Source of the DNA: Thermoplasmata archaeon
GTDB lineage: Archaea; Thermoplasmatota; Thermoplasmata; Thermoplasmatales; Thermoplasmataceae
Assembly (NCBI GenBank): GCA_021810575.1
Contig: JAJZIN010000009.1
Location: 1 to 36,796 of the forward strand
DNA: 36,796 nt
Reading direction: 5' to 3'
Shown: positions 1-8,178 of the stretch, piece after piece
Layout of the letters: the number at the start of each line of letters is the position of its first letter
Numbering within the stretch: the stretch's first letter is position 1
The notes under the pieces: generated by a model
What the model saw: only the letters and a program-made list of their open reading frames with translations
What the model was told of the DNA's origin: nothing
The model's database searches: none
Translations under genes and position numbers: made by a program

Positions 1-158
1 ATGTGAGAAAAATAAGTTTAACTGTTTCCAGCGAAATGGAGGCAGCCATACATCTATACAGTAAATTTGGCTTTCAGGTCTCGGGAAAGCTGGTTAACGA
101 ATTGAATATCAATGGTATATTTTATGATGAATTCATAATGGAAAAATTGCTCTGGTAA
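1..158 (+). CDS. GNAT family N-acetyltransferase, C-terminal fragment (5' end outside window)
   Basis: The frame is open from the window edge to a TAA at 156-158, giving the last 51 or so residues of a protein. The fragment reads like the end of a GNAT acetyltransferase: a strand ending LTV, a helix containing the typical LYSKFGF segment (motif B region, acetyl-CoA side), then a GK...YDEFIMEKLL ending that matches the closing beta strands. GNAT enzymes move an acetyl group from acetyl-CoA to an amine; the substrate cannot be told from this piece. The motif A loop lies outside the window. The gene converges on hyuB, whose stop is at 248. Confidence 0.6.
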   Translation, partial: VRKISLTVSSEMEAAIHLYSKFGFQVSGKLVNELNINGIFYDEFIMEKLLW

Positions 159-247
159 GAAAAATATATCTGAATATTCTACGGGATTTAAACCATTCCA
201 AATTAGACCGTTGAAGATGAAAGAAGTCTGTTATCAGGATGATATCC

Positions 248-1801
248 TCACGTAACTTCTCCATACCCTGATCCACCTGGCGTCATAAGCACTACTTCAT
301 CACCTGCTTCAAGTTCAGTTGAAAATTTGCTGGTCATTTTCCACTTCCTGTTGCCATGCTTGATGAGCACAGATGATGGCTTTCCTTCTCCCCCTCCATT
401 CAGCGCATATGGACTGATGTTAAATCTATCTGCTATCAGGGAAAAAGAACTCTTTTCCAGCAACCTGAAAGATCTGATAATACCGTCTCCACCGCTGAAT
501 TCTCCTTTTCCTCCGCTATTTCGCCTCAGTGTATACGAGGTGTAAAATAGAGGGTACTCCTTTTCGGCAACTTCCACAGGTGTATTCAGAGTATTTGTCA
601 TATTACTGTGCACTCCGGAAGAACCCTTGTGACCCGGTCCTGCCCCATTACCACCTCCAATAGTTTCGTAATATGACCAGTATTTTCCATTTTTCCTTTT
701 TCCACCGATCATGACATTGAACATTGTTCCGGATGAGGCAGATGGTATCCCTTCCACGCACTGGCTGAGAGCGTGTAGAACAATATCCGCAATTCTCTGG
801 GTTGTCTCAACATTTCCGCCAGAAACAGGATATGGTCTATGTGGATTAACAAGGGAACCCTCTGGAGCAACTATTTTTATAATTGAATAGAAGCCCTCAT
901 TTGTTGGTATATCGCTTTTCAGAGCACTCCTTATGGCAAAGGCGGTAGCAGAAAAAGTCATGCCAGGAACAGCATTTAGTGGATACTCAATTTCACCTGA
1001 TGTACCTGTAAAGTCGGCAATTACACCTTTCGTGGAAATTTTAACAATAACCTTGAGTGCTACCTTTTCCCTGCCGATCTCAAGATAATCAATCGCCTGA
1101 AAAGCACCCTGTTTCCATTCAGACATTGCTCCCAGGCTTAACGCTCTGGAATTTTCCAGGAGTTTTTTCCATGATCTATCTACCCACTCTTTCCCGAATC
1201 TATTAAAAAGTTCACCAATCCTCTTTGTACCGGTCCTGTTAGCAGCAATTTGGGCATTAATGTCACCAAGTGCGGTCTCGGGGTCCTTGAAATTATTCAG
1301 GATAATTGACAGCAATTCTCCATTCACAGAATTGTTGCTTACTATCCTGATGGGAGGAATTATAAGACCTTCCTGGAAAAGGTTCTTTGCGTTAGGGTTA
1401 AGACTTCCGAAAACTGGACCACCAACATCCACAATATGTGCCTTGTTCACAACATAGGAAACAATTTCATTTTCTACATACACAGGTGCAATTATGGAGA
1501 CATCATTCATATGTGTGCCAGAAATATATGGATCATTAGTCATAAGCATATCTCCATCTTTCAGACTCGTTTCATTTTCCCTCATCCATTGCATGATATT
1601 CATGATGCCTATCCTGAATGAACCAAGATGTACCGGGATATGTTCTGCCTGTGCGATAACAATCCCATCAGAGTCAGTTATGACACAACTGTGATCCATT
1701 CTCTCCCTGATGTTTGGAGAAAGGGCTGATTTCTTAAGTGCAACTCCCATTTCCTCCGCAACAAACTGTGTGGCCTTTCCTACAAATTCCCAGTCCGTCA
1801 T
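248..1801 (-). CDS. hyuB: Hydantoinase/oxoprolinase subunit B (HyuB family)
   Basis: 517 residues, the usual length for HyuB / N-methylhydantoinase B. Typical family segments are visible: the N-terminal region with MDHSCVITD and GIVIAQAEHIPVHLGS, the GDMLMTNDPYISGTHMNDV block, the AHIVDVGG segment, and a glycine-rich C-terminal part ending in VVLMTPGGSGYG. In the family, HyuB works with HyuA to hydrolyse a five-membered lactam (hydantoin, 5-oxoproline or similar) using ATP; acetone carboxylase alpha subunits are related, so the substrate is open. The ATG at 1801 directly follows the stop codon of hyuA with no gap, so the two are co-transcribed and probably translationally coupled. Confidence 0.88.
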   Translation of the reverse strand: MTDWEFVGKATQFVAEEMGVALKKSALSPNIRERMDHSCVITDSDGIVIAQAEHIPVHLGSFRIGIMNIMQWMRENETSLKDGDMLMTNDPYISGTHMNDVSIIAPVYVENEIVSYVVNKAHIVDVGGPVFGSLNPNAKNLFQEGLIIPPIRIVSNNSVNGELLSIILNNFKDPETALGDINAQIAANRTGTKRIGELFNRFGKEWVDRSWKKLLENSRALSLGAMSEWKQGAFQAIDYLEIGREKVALKVIVKISTKGVIADFTGTSGEIEYPLNAVPGMTFSATAFAIRSALKSDIPTNEGFYSIIKIVAPEGSLVNPHRPYPVSGGNVETTQRIADIVLHALSQCVEGIPSASSGTMFNVMIGGKRKNGKYWSYYETIGGGNGAGPGHKGSSGVHSNMTNTLNTPVEVAEKEYPLFYTSYTLRRNSGGKGEFSGGDGIIRSFRLLEKSSFSLIADRFNISPYALNGGGEGKPSSVLIKHGNRKWKMTSKFSTELEAGDEVVLMTPGGSGYGEVT

Positions 1802-3778
1802 CTATCTCACCTTCAAGTTCAGTTCACCAATTTTTCCAACCTCTGCAGTCCAATTTTCAGGTATATACGTTGTAGAACCAGGCTCATCTACCAGTGCTAA
1901 ACCTTCTATTATTGTACCTGGTGGTAGTTGACTTCTTTGATACACCGGGACATCAATAAATCCTTTTTTGGAATATACCTTTCTGTATCCAGTTGAAATA
2001 ATTCCTTTTGCAATCACCTCAACGGCAGGCTTCTCCCTTCTTTCTATTCCAAAGGCACGAATCATAAATATTTCCACTTCTCTCTCCAGGGTAAATCCAT
2101 ACGCTTCCCTGTGTAATTTTATGAATTCCTCCACAATCTTTTTCCTGTCAGGAAGAGAAACCTTTACAGTAATTTCGGAACCCTGTCCTGCATACCTGCA
2201 ATCCGCATATAAATCAAACTCTTTAGTTCTGAACCTCGATTCAAGAGCTTCTTCAAGTTCCCTGAAATCTTTCTGAACATCTTCAGGAAAGGATTTTCTC
2301 ATCTCATATTTCCAGTCTGAATTGAGAAGTCCAAGGGCACTGAAAACTCCAGGGTCTGGTGGAATAACAGCATTCCCTAGTCCCATTTCCTGCGCAATCC
2401 TCGCTGCATGTTGCGGACCTGCGCCTCCAAAAGCAAAAATTGTGTATTCTGATGGGTCAATTCCTCTCTCAACTGTCACCATCCTTATAGCCCTGGACAT
2501 TTCCAGATCAACAAGTTTCAGTGCCTTCAATGCAACATCAACGGGGTCACCAAGCTTACCTAATGCCTTCATGGCAAGATCCTTTCTCAAGGTGAAATTG
2601 CTGCCTGACATTTTTTCATTCAGAATGCCAAGCACAAGATTTGCATCAGTGATAGTTGGTAGTTTTCCTCCCCTGTTGTATGCTACTGGACCCGGGTCTG
2701 ATCCGGCACTCATTGGACCAATGTTCATGCCTCCGGCAGAATCCAGCCATATCACGGTACCACCACCGGCAGAAACTTCAGCAAGGTCAACAAATGGGTA
2801 TCTCACAGGGTAGCCACTCCCCTTTATCATCCTCCCGTAATGTGATTTTCCTCCTACTTCATATTCTGAAGTGATTTCAATTCTTCCATCGGTAACTGTG
2901 CCGGCTTTCGCAGTTGTTCCTCCCATGTCAAAACTTATAATCCTTGATATGCCAAGTTTCCCCGCCACGACTGCAGCTGCGACCACGCCTGCTGCCGGAC
3001 CAGATTCAATTACTGCAACTGGATTAATAACAGCTTCTTCCTCGTCAATTAGTCCACCTGAATTTGACATTACACTTATGGGTGGTGAACCAAAGGAAGT
3101 GAGATTATCCCTTAACTTTGATAGATATTCAGATACCACGGGCATAAGGGCCCCATTAATTACCGTTGTAGATGTCCTTTCATACTCCCTCGGTTCCGGT
3201 GCTACTGAACTTGATACACTTACATACCTGAACTCCCTGGAAAGTTCATTCCTGGCAACTTCTTCGTTATGGTCATTGAGATAGGAGTGAAGAAAAGAAA
3301 TGGCTACACTTTCCGGTTTGAATTTCCTGATCTTCTCAATCAGTCTCGAAACATCATTCTTTTCAACAGATTTTAAAATCTTTCCAGTGAAATCAGTTCT
3401 TTCATCAAGCTCGAACCTTAACTGTCTCGGTACAATAGTTCTGGGTCTCGTAAGTTCCAGATCATAAAGGGATGGCCTATTCTGCCTTCCAATTTCTATG
3501 ACATCTCTGAATCCTTTTGTGGTGATTAGTGCGACCCTGGGCAGTTTCATGCCAAACTGTCCAAGGAGCGTGTTGGTCGCGATTGTAGTTGCATGGACAA
3601 AGTCAACTATGAAATTAACACCGGAATCCTTAACACCATTAACAACTCCAATTTCTGGGTTTCCGGGGGTTGTAGGGACCTTCAACTTCTTTAAAATTTT
3701 ATTATTCTGCAAAATCACGATATCGGTGAATGTTCCTCCAATGTCGACAGAAACCGTCGTCTTATCCATAAATCCCAT
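1802..3778 (-). CDS. hyuA: Hydantoinase/oxoprolinase subunit A (HyuA family)
   Basis: 658 residues, close to the normal HyuA length. The N-terminal VDIGGTFTD (about residues 11-19) is the ATP/phosphate loop of the ASKHA fold; a second glycine motif, SFDMGGTTAK, lies near residue 285, and FAFGGAGPQHA near 455. The protein should provide the ATP-using half of a hydantoinase, 5-oxoprolinase or acetone-carboxylase-like complex with HyuB. It is the first gene of the pair. The ATG at 3778 has an AGGAG element 6 nt upstream; an internal ATG three codons later is an alternative start. A TATA-like TTAAAATA lies about 30 nt upstream. Confidence 0.9.
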   Translation of the reverse strand: MGFMDKTTVSVDIGGTFTDIVILQNNKILKKLKVPTTPGNPEIGVVNGVKDSGVNFIVDFVHATTIATNTLLGQFGMKLPRVALITTKGFRDVIEIGRQNRPSLYDLELTRPRTIVPRQLRFELDERTDFTGKILKSVEKNDVSRLIEKIRKFKPESVAISFLHSYLNDHNEEVARNELSREFRYVSVSSSVAPEPREYERTSTTVINGALMPVVSEYLSKLRDNLTSFGSPPISVMSNSGGLIDEEEAVINPVAVIESGPAAGVVAAAVVAGKLGISRIISFDMGGTTAKAGTVTDGRIEITSEYEVGGKSHYGRMIKGSGYPVRYPFVDLAEVSAGGGTVIWLDSAGGMNIGPMSAGSDPGPVAYNRGGKLPTITDANLVLGILNEKMSGSNFTLRKDLAMKALGKLGDPVDVALKALKLVDLEMSRAIRMVTVERGIDPSEYTIFAFGGAGPQHAARIAQEMGLGNAVIPPDPGVFSALGLLNSDWKYEMRKSFPEDVQKDFRELEEALESRFRTKEFDLYADCRYAGQGSEITVKVSLPDRKKIVEEFIKLHREAYGFTLEREVEIFMIRAFGIERREKPAVEVIAKGIISTGYRKVYSKKGFIDVPVYQRSQLPPGTIIEGLALVDEPGSTTYIPENWTAEVGKIGELNLKVR

Positions 3779-3785
3779 GTAAACT

Positions 3786-3813
3786 CCTGATCAGGCATAT
3801 GTCATATTTTAAG
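3786..3813 (-). promoter_or_regulatory. Candidate hyuA promoter region with a 10-nt palindrome
   Basis: Read on the minus strand, a TTAAAATA box (3806-3813) lies about 30 nt before the hyuA ATG. Between box and start is the perfect palindrome CCTGATCAGG (3786-3795), whose 3' half also supplies the AGGAG ribosome-binding sequence. This is a pattern call; the palindrome is short enough to be chance. Confidence 0.35.
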
Positions 3814-3886
3814 ATTGATCTGCATTCTATACTGATTTCTTGAAAGAGAATAGGATGATAACAGGATATGATCTCACCACATTTGT

Positions 3887-5008
3887 TCAGAGAGAATTTC
3901 TAATATCATCTACTAAGCTTTCAGCATCCTCTATACCGACTGATAGCCTGTATGTCCTGTCATCTATTCCGAGAATTTTCATCTCCTCATCAGTAAGTGA
4001 TCTGTGGGACATGGTCTTTGGATGGGCTATTATGGTATTGACTCCCCCAAGAGTATTGGCGGGCCTTATCCTTTTCATTGACCTGAATATGTTATATGGA
4101 TCCTTTTGAATATTCTTTATCTTGAAAGTGAGAACACCACCATATCCTCTAAGGTTATCTCTGGAATATTCGAAATCTTGATGACTTTCCAGTCCAGGGT
4201 AGTTTACATTTTCTATTCCATTTATGGAGCAGAGATTCCTGGCAACGCTTATTCCATTCTTGTTAATCTCCTTCATTCTCAACTGGAGGGTCTTTATGCC
4301 TCTTATGATCTGATATGCAGTGTTCGGATCCATATTTGTGCCGATTGTTCTCCTTGTGAGATCAATTCTATCCATAGTTTCGGAACTTCCTGATGCACTT
4401 CCACCTATGATGTCATTATGCCCGGAAATGAATTTTGACAGGCTATGAATGACAATGTCAGCACCGTAATCTACAGGATTGATATTCTCCGGTGTTGCAA
4501 AGGTTGAGTCACAGATTAATATTCCTCCGAAGGAGTGAACCTTTTCAGCAATTTTTCTCAGGTCGTAAACCCGTAGAGAAGGATTTGAAATAGTTTCCAC
4601 CAAAACCACTGATTTCTCAGTAATCGAATTCAGTAATGTCTCTGTCCCGGGGCTGGTGACTTCACCCCTGATACCCCATGATCCAAGAAAATCCCTGATG
4701 AATCTGGAACTCCGGGCGAAGGTATCAAGAGTTGTTACAACTTTATCTCCAGGCCTGAGGAGAGAAAGAAGGGTAGTCGTGATCGCGCCCATTCCAGAGG
4801 AAAAACAGACGCTTCTTTCTGTTTTTTCAAGAATATTTATCTGTCTTTCCAGTTCTTCAACAGTGGGATTTGCCTCCCTTGAATATCTGTACTTCTTTCC
4901 CTCCGGGAACATATAAGATGATGTCTGGAATATGGGAAAAGTAATTGGGTAATTTGGAGGGAGCGCGCTGTCGTTTATTACATGATCTTCAGTTTCGTTC
5001 ATAGGCAC
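3887..5008 (-). CDS. Cys/Met metabolism PLP-dependent enzyme (cystathionine gamma-synthase/lyase-like)
   Basis: 373 residues from a GTG at 5008; the ATG two codons later (5002) is the more likely start. The fold type I Cys/Met family is clear: YSREANPT (about 42-49), SSGMGAI (70-76, PLP phosphate contact), CDSTFATP (166-173, with the Asp that binds the pyridine nitrogen) and SLSKFISGHND with the PLP lysine K192. Family members make or break C-gamma bonds of cystathionine, homocysteine or methionine. At the usual LYGGT position the protein has TFARS, so the ring-stacking tyrosine is Phe. The gene overlaps the 3' end of homoserine kinase, which suggests a phosphohomoserine substrate (inference). 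The exact reaction is not settled. Confidence 0.85.
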   Translation of the reverse strand: MPMNETEDHVINDSALPPNYPITFPIFQTSSYMFPEGKKYRYSREANPTVEELERQINILEKTERSVCFSSGMGAITTTLLSLLRPGDKVVTTLDTFARSSRFIRDFLGSWGIRGEVTSPGTETLLNSITEKSVVLVETISNPSLRVYDLRKIAEKVHSFGGILICDSTFATPENINPVDYGADIVIHSLSKFISGHNDIIGGSASGSSETMDRIDLTRRTIGTNMDPNTAYQIIRGIKTLQLRMKEINKNGISVARNLCSINGIENVNYPGLESHQDFEYSRDNLRGYGGVLTFKIKNIQKDPYNIFRSMKRIRPANTLGGVNTIIAHPKTMSHRSLTDEEMKILGIDDRTYRLSVGIEDAESLVDDIRNSL

Positions 5009-5915
5009 CTGCAGAAGGATATGAATCTGCCATTATAAAGTCTAGTTCTCTGGACTGGAAGTAATGAGTCAAATCCTTCCTTATCTGTCCCTTATCTGTT
5101 CTGTCATCGGTGAAGCATAGCATCGCAGGCCCAGCACCACTCAATATAAGTCCGATGGCATTGTTTCTTTTACAGATAGATCTCACATCTACAAGAAAGT
5201 CGTATTTGATCATTCTGGCCTGCTCCACAATCTGGTCATCAAGTCCATATTCTATCAGGTCCCGGTCTCCCGTAATTATGCCTGCCAGCAGCGAATTGGA
5301 GAAATTTATGTTTCTTACAACCTTCTTAAAAGGTATCATCTCAGGGAGAAGTTTCCTGTTTTCCTGGGTCTTGTTCCTGGCTATGATTTGTGGAACAATG
5401 GAAATGAATCCTATATTTTCCGGAACATTGAATTTCCTTATTCTCAACGGAGATTCGGAAAATACAGCAGAGAAATTACCAATAGTTGATGCAGTAACGT
5501 TATCTAGATGGAAGCTTCCTGTTGCGAAATTCTCTCCATAGGATGCGTATCTTATTATTTCGTTCACAGGGAGGTCCAGGCTGAAGAGTTCATTCATGAG
5601 TACGGAGGATGAAACAGACGCCGCTCCACTGCTTCCCAGCCCCATCCCTACCGGGATAGTTGAGTTCAATTCCAGTGATAAATGGGAGATTATTTCAAAA
5701 TCCTCTGCCATCTTCCTTATCACAGCAAGAGCACTGTTTTCCAGCAGGTCAACATCATTCAAATTACTCTTGAAGTCAATTTTCAGCGGTCCCTGCTCTT
5801 CATTGATTGACAAATTTCCATCAGAAAAGAATGCACTGTGGCAGATGCCAAAGGAATCAAATCCTGAGCCTATATTTGCAGAAGAGCAATAAACTCTCCC
5901 AGATACTGATTTCAC
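4989..5915 (-). CDS. thrB: Homoserine kinase (GHMP family)
   Basis: 308 residues, normal for ThrB. It has the N-terminal SSANIGSGFDSFG segment (11-23) and the GHMP ATP-binding motif PVGMGLGSSGAA (88-99). A glycine-rich LSGAGPAML segment near the C-terminus matches GHMP motif 3. The enzyme makes O-phospho-L-homoserine from homoserine and ATP, the branch point to threonine (and to methionine in some lineages). The start is a GTG at 5915. An ATTAATTAATTATT box lies about 26 nt upstream, consistent with a leaderless transcript. The 3' end overlaps the PLP enzyme gene by 14-20 nt. Confidence 0.88.
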   Translation of the reverse strand: MKSVSGRVYCSSANIGSGFDSFGICHSAFFSDGNLSINEEQGPLKIDFKSNLNDVDLLENSALAVIRKMAEDFEIISHLSLELNSTIPVGMGLGSSGAASVSSSVLMNELFSLDLPVNEIIRYASYGENFATGSFHLDNVTASTIGNFSAVFSESPLRIRKFNVPENIGFISIVPQIIARNKTQENRKLLPEMIPFKKVVRNINFSNSLLAGIITGDRDLIEYGLDDQIVEQARMIKYDFLVDVRSICKRNNAIGLILSGAGPAMLCFTDDRTDKGQIRKDLTHYFQSRELDFIMADSYPSAGAYERN

Positions 5916-5933
5916 AGCAGGAAAACTATTGAA

Positions 5934-5947
5934 ATTAATTAATTATT
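5934..5947 (-). promoter_or_regulatory. TATA-like box for the thrB operon
   Basis: The AT-only run ATTAATTAATTATT is centred about 26 nt before the GTG start of thrB, the spacing expected for an archaeal TATA box of a leaderless mRNA. Similar boxes precede several other genes here. Confidence 0.45.
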
Positions 5948-5978
5948 TAGTTATTCAAAATTACTGTAAAGAATATTT

Positions 5979-6365
5979 TTACTTTCTGCTCTTTATTACA
6001 TCTATCAATAGCATCTTATCATAGTCTATCTTGAATTTAATCTTCTTTGCCTTCAGGATCTTTGCAATCTGATCTCCAATTTCATGAATATTCTCATTGG
6101 GTGACAGTCTTGCAACTATCATTTCTTTCCTGTCCATAGGGAATAACAGGGAGAGGTCCGTCTGATCGGAATAAAATCCCATGGGCTTCTTATTGTTGTT
6201 TATTTCCCTCATATTGAGTTCATACTTGACCTGGATTTGCTGTTCCTCTTCAGGAATCTGCTTCTTTTCTCCCTTAATTATGGCAAATATTTCAGCAAAC
6301 GCCTTATCCAGTGATTTCCATGAAAAATCATCATCGAAATAGAAATGTACAGACCAGTTCTTCAC
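5979..6365 (-). CDS. Hypothetical protein, 128 aa
   Basis: I do not recognise this family. The protein is charged and soluble, with no membrane segment or signal peptide. It starts with an aromatic strand (WSVHFYFDDDFSW), has an acidic/Gln-rich turn near residues 35-45 (KQIPEEEQQIQVKYEL), and ends in an alpha/beta stretch with a long Lys-rich helix (about 100-112) and a final strand before KSRK. Composition and codon use match its neighbours, so it is probably a real lineage-specific gene. It sits on its own between thrB and tRNA-Gln, on the same strand as thrB but with its own upstream AT-rich region. Confidence 0.6.
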   Translation of the reverse strand: MKNWSVHFYFDDDFSWKSLDKAFAEIFAIIKGEKKQIPEEEQQIQVKYELNMREINNNKKPMGFYSDQTDLSLLFPMDRKEMIVARLSPNENIHEIGDQIAKILKAKKIKFKIDYDKMLLIDVIKSRK

Positions 6366-6454
6366 ATATCCATATATCTTGTCTTTATAATTAATTTGTT
6401 ATAAGCACGACAATTTTTTCAGCTATCACTCTTTATGTGAATCTATTGAAAGAT

Positions 6455-6463
6455 TTTAATATA
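6455..6463 (+). promoter_or_regulatory. TATA-like box for tRNA-Gln
   Basis: TTTAATATA is centred about 26 nt before the first base of the tRNA, the normal archaeal TATA position. Confidence 0.5.
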
Positions 6464-6484
6464 GTTGTTAAATAGGGAGTCTAT

Positions 6485-6557
6485 AGCTCTGTGGTGTAGT
6501 GGCCAAGCATAGTGGGCTCTGGACCCGCCGACGGCAGTTCGAATCTGCCCAGAGCTA
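6485..6557 (+). tRNA. tRNA-Gln (anticodon CTG)
   Basis: A full 73-nt cloverleaf can be folded by eye. The acceptor stem AGCTCTG pairs with CAGAGCT (7 bp) with discriminator A at 6557. The D arm lies at 6494-6510. The anticodon stem GTGGG/CCCGC encloses loop CTCTGGA with anticodon CTG at 6519-6521. The T arm is GGCAG-TTCGAAT-CTGCC. The first pair A-U, the GGCCAAGCAT D-loop and the overall sequence agree with archaeal tRNA-Gln. No CCA is encoded and no intron is seen. Nothing near it looks like an attachment-site duplicate. Confidence 0.95.
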
Positions 6558-6673
6558 CTTATTGAAGAAATTAAATCTAATATGGATGAATTTTAGGACA
6601 TTTAATGGATTTATTAGGATCCATGTGAGAAAATTCAAACTTAAATGTAAATAGTTTGACTTAATACGTGTTC

Positions 6674-7159
6674 ATGGACTCAGGTTCTGAAAACAGTGAA
6701 GATGTGAATAAAAGATTCTGTGACCTTCTAGGGGAATTTATTGAGAACAGTTCACCGTATTTTCAATACGATTCTAGTATGAAACTTGCCTTTTCATCCT
6801 TTGGACTTGCAATATCAACAGGAATAAGGATAGACGCCACTAGAGAACTGCTGGAAATGGCAGACAAGCTTTACCAGAACGTTTCTGATAGCGATACGGT
6901 CCTTTCAGACGAACACAGGAAGAAGCTTAATCACGCAGATGATGTATGGCTTGATATGAAGGCAAAGATGTCAGCAGGAGACATACGCGCTTCTCATCTC
7001 CTGGCAGCTCATGCCCACCTAGCAGATGCACTGAATTACCTGACTATTATGAAAAAGGATAAAAACTTCAGCGAGTTTATCTCAGATTACAATATGAAAT
7101 ATCTATCAAAATTGAGTGTTTTTGTTTATAGGGAAGCAATAGGACACGTCATGCTTTAG
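6674..7159 (+). CDS. Hypothetical all-alpha protein, about 161 aa
   Basis: The frame opens with a GTG at 6668, but the ATG two codons later (6674) is the more natural start. The product is almost all helical by composition, soluble, with no membrane segment. Its middle part (about residues 45-125) consists of amphipathic helices with leucine/alanine spacing, and two histidines sit close together in LLAAHAHLADALNYL. I do not recognise a family and assign no function. The 3' end overlaps the convergent SDR gene by 11 nt (7149-7159). Confidence 0.65.
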   Translation: MDSGSENSEDVNKRFCDLLGEFIENSSPYFQYDSSMKLAFSSFGLAISTGIRIDATRELLEMADKLYQNVSDSDTVLSDEHRKKLNHADDVWLDMKAKMSAGDIRASHLLAAHAHLADALNYLTIMKKDKNFSEFISDYNMKYLSKLSVFVYREAIGHVML

Positions 7160-7988
7160 GCAGATCCCTTATATAATCTTCGAATTTCTTCTCATCCTTA
7201 ATGAATCTTATGACTGAACTAGTCTCCCTGTAGTAATCTGTTGTCAACCTGTCATAAAGGATCTTGTCCATCTTTTTCTCCTCAATTAGTTTTTCTTCAA
7301 GGTTCCTTGATAGAAAGCCACTTGCCTCCTTCACTTCTGCTTTACCCATCTTTCTTCCATATATATTCATGGCATCGAGAAAAGTTATCATGGAACTTGA
7401 GTTCGTGTAGATTGCACCCACGGTCTTATCACTTTTCTTCAGTGTTTCAGCAAGGTCATCCATGTGGGTCGGGCATACTCTCCCAGTTTTTGGGAATTTA
7501 TCGACACCCTTTGCAAACAGTTCATCTATGATCTTGAGAAAATTATCGCCCTCTCCTCCGAATACGAAGGAAAGTCTCACGTTAAGATGATTCTTAGCCA
7601 GTGTAGTGTTATCTTCCCCGGTCCTCCTTGTCCTGAAATATTCATTTGTTCCATAATGCACATTGGCAGATGAAAAGTAAATAAGTCTCTGATTCTTGTC
7701 AATCTTTTTCACCTCATTTGCTATTGTTTTAATACCCTGGACATTTGCGTTGAAAGCCTCCTTCTCGTCCTGCGAGTAGGAATTGGCCATGTAATAAATA
7801 ATATCAAAGTCCTTCACAAGGGACAGCAGTTTTTCCTGTTCTCCCACATCTCCCTCTATCCAGGTAAACTGCTCATAACCTTTTTGATCTATCTTGTGGC
7901 GCGAATAGTATGAAGTTTCCTCATGATTCATCCTCTTCATCAGGTTCCTGCCTATGTAACCGCTTCCTCCCACGAACAATGCTTTCAT
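7149..7988 (-). CDS. NAD(P)-binding epimerase/reductase-like protein (extended SDR / NmrA-like)
   Basis: The frame is open from 8042, but the fold begins at the ATG at 7988 with MKALFVGGSGYIGRNL, the Rossmann beta-alpha unit with GGSGYIG; about 279 residues. Later come an acidic WIEGDVGE loop, YYMANSYSQDE, and YFSSANVHYGTNEYF, which matches the SS..vYG strand of extended SDRs. The usual YxxxK catalytic pair is not obvious: after HYG the sequence continues without a Tyr-x3-Lys. It may therefore be a non-catalytic or altered family member. The substrate is unknown. It stands alone on the minus strand between two plus-strand genes. Confidence 0.75.
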   Translation of the reverse strand: MKALFVGGSGYIGRNLMKRMNHEETSYYSRHKIDQKGYEQFTWIEGDVGEQEKLLSLVKDFDIIYYMANSYSQDEKEAFNANVQGIKTIANEVKKIDKNQRLIYFSSANVHYGTNEYFRTRRTGEDNTTLAKNHLNVRLSFVFGGEGDNFLKIIDELFAKGVDKFPKTGRVCPTHMDDLAETLKKSDKTVGAIYTNSSSMITFLDAMNIYGRKMGKAEVKEASGFLSRNLEEKLIEEKKMDKILYDRLTTDYYRETSSVIRFIKDEKKFEDYIRDLPKA

Positions 7989-8178
7989 TACAGTGGTATT
8001 CAGCCAAGCAAAATATATTTTGTTATTTTTATCTGTGTGCATATTCCATTTTTATAATAATAGTTCATTGCTGGATATACTTATTAAGAATAATGCAGAC
8101 GAACTTTTTCAAAGCTGAACCTATATAAAATTCATTTAGATGTGAAAATCCGTTAATAGAACTGAATAATACCCTTGA

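Noticed and set aside
2322..2813. Long plus-strand frame opposite hyuA
   Set aside because: It is the antisense shadow of a well-supported gene, with no family features and serine/proline-rich content typical of shadow frames.
6485..6557. tRNA-Gln as an integration site
   Set aside because: No second copy of the tRNA 3' end and no integrase gene were found in the window.
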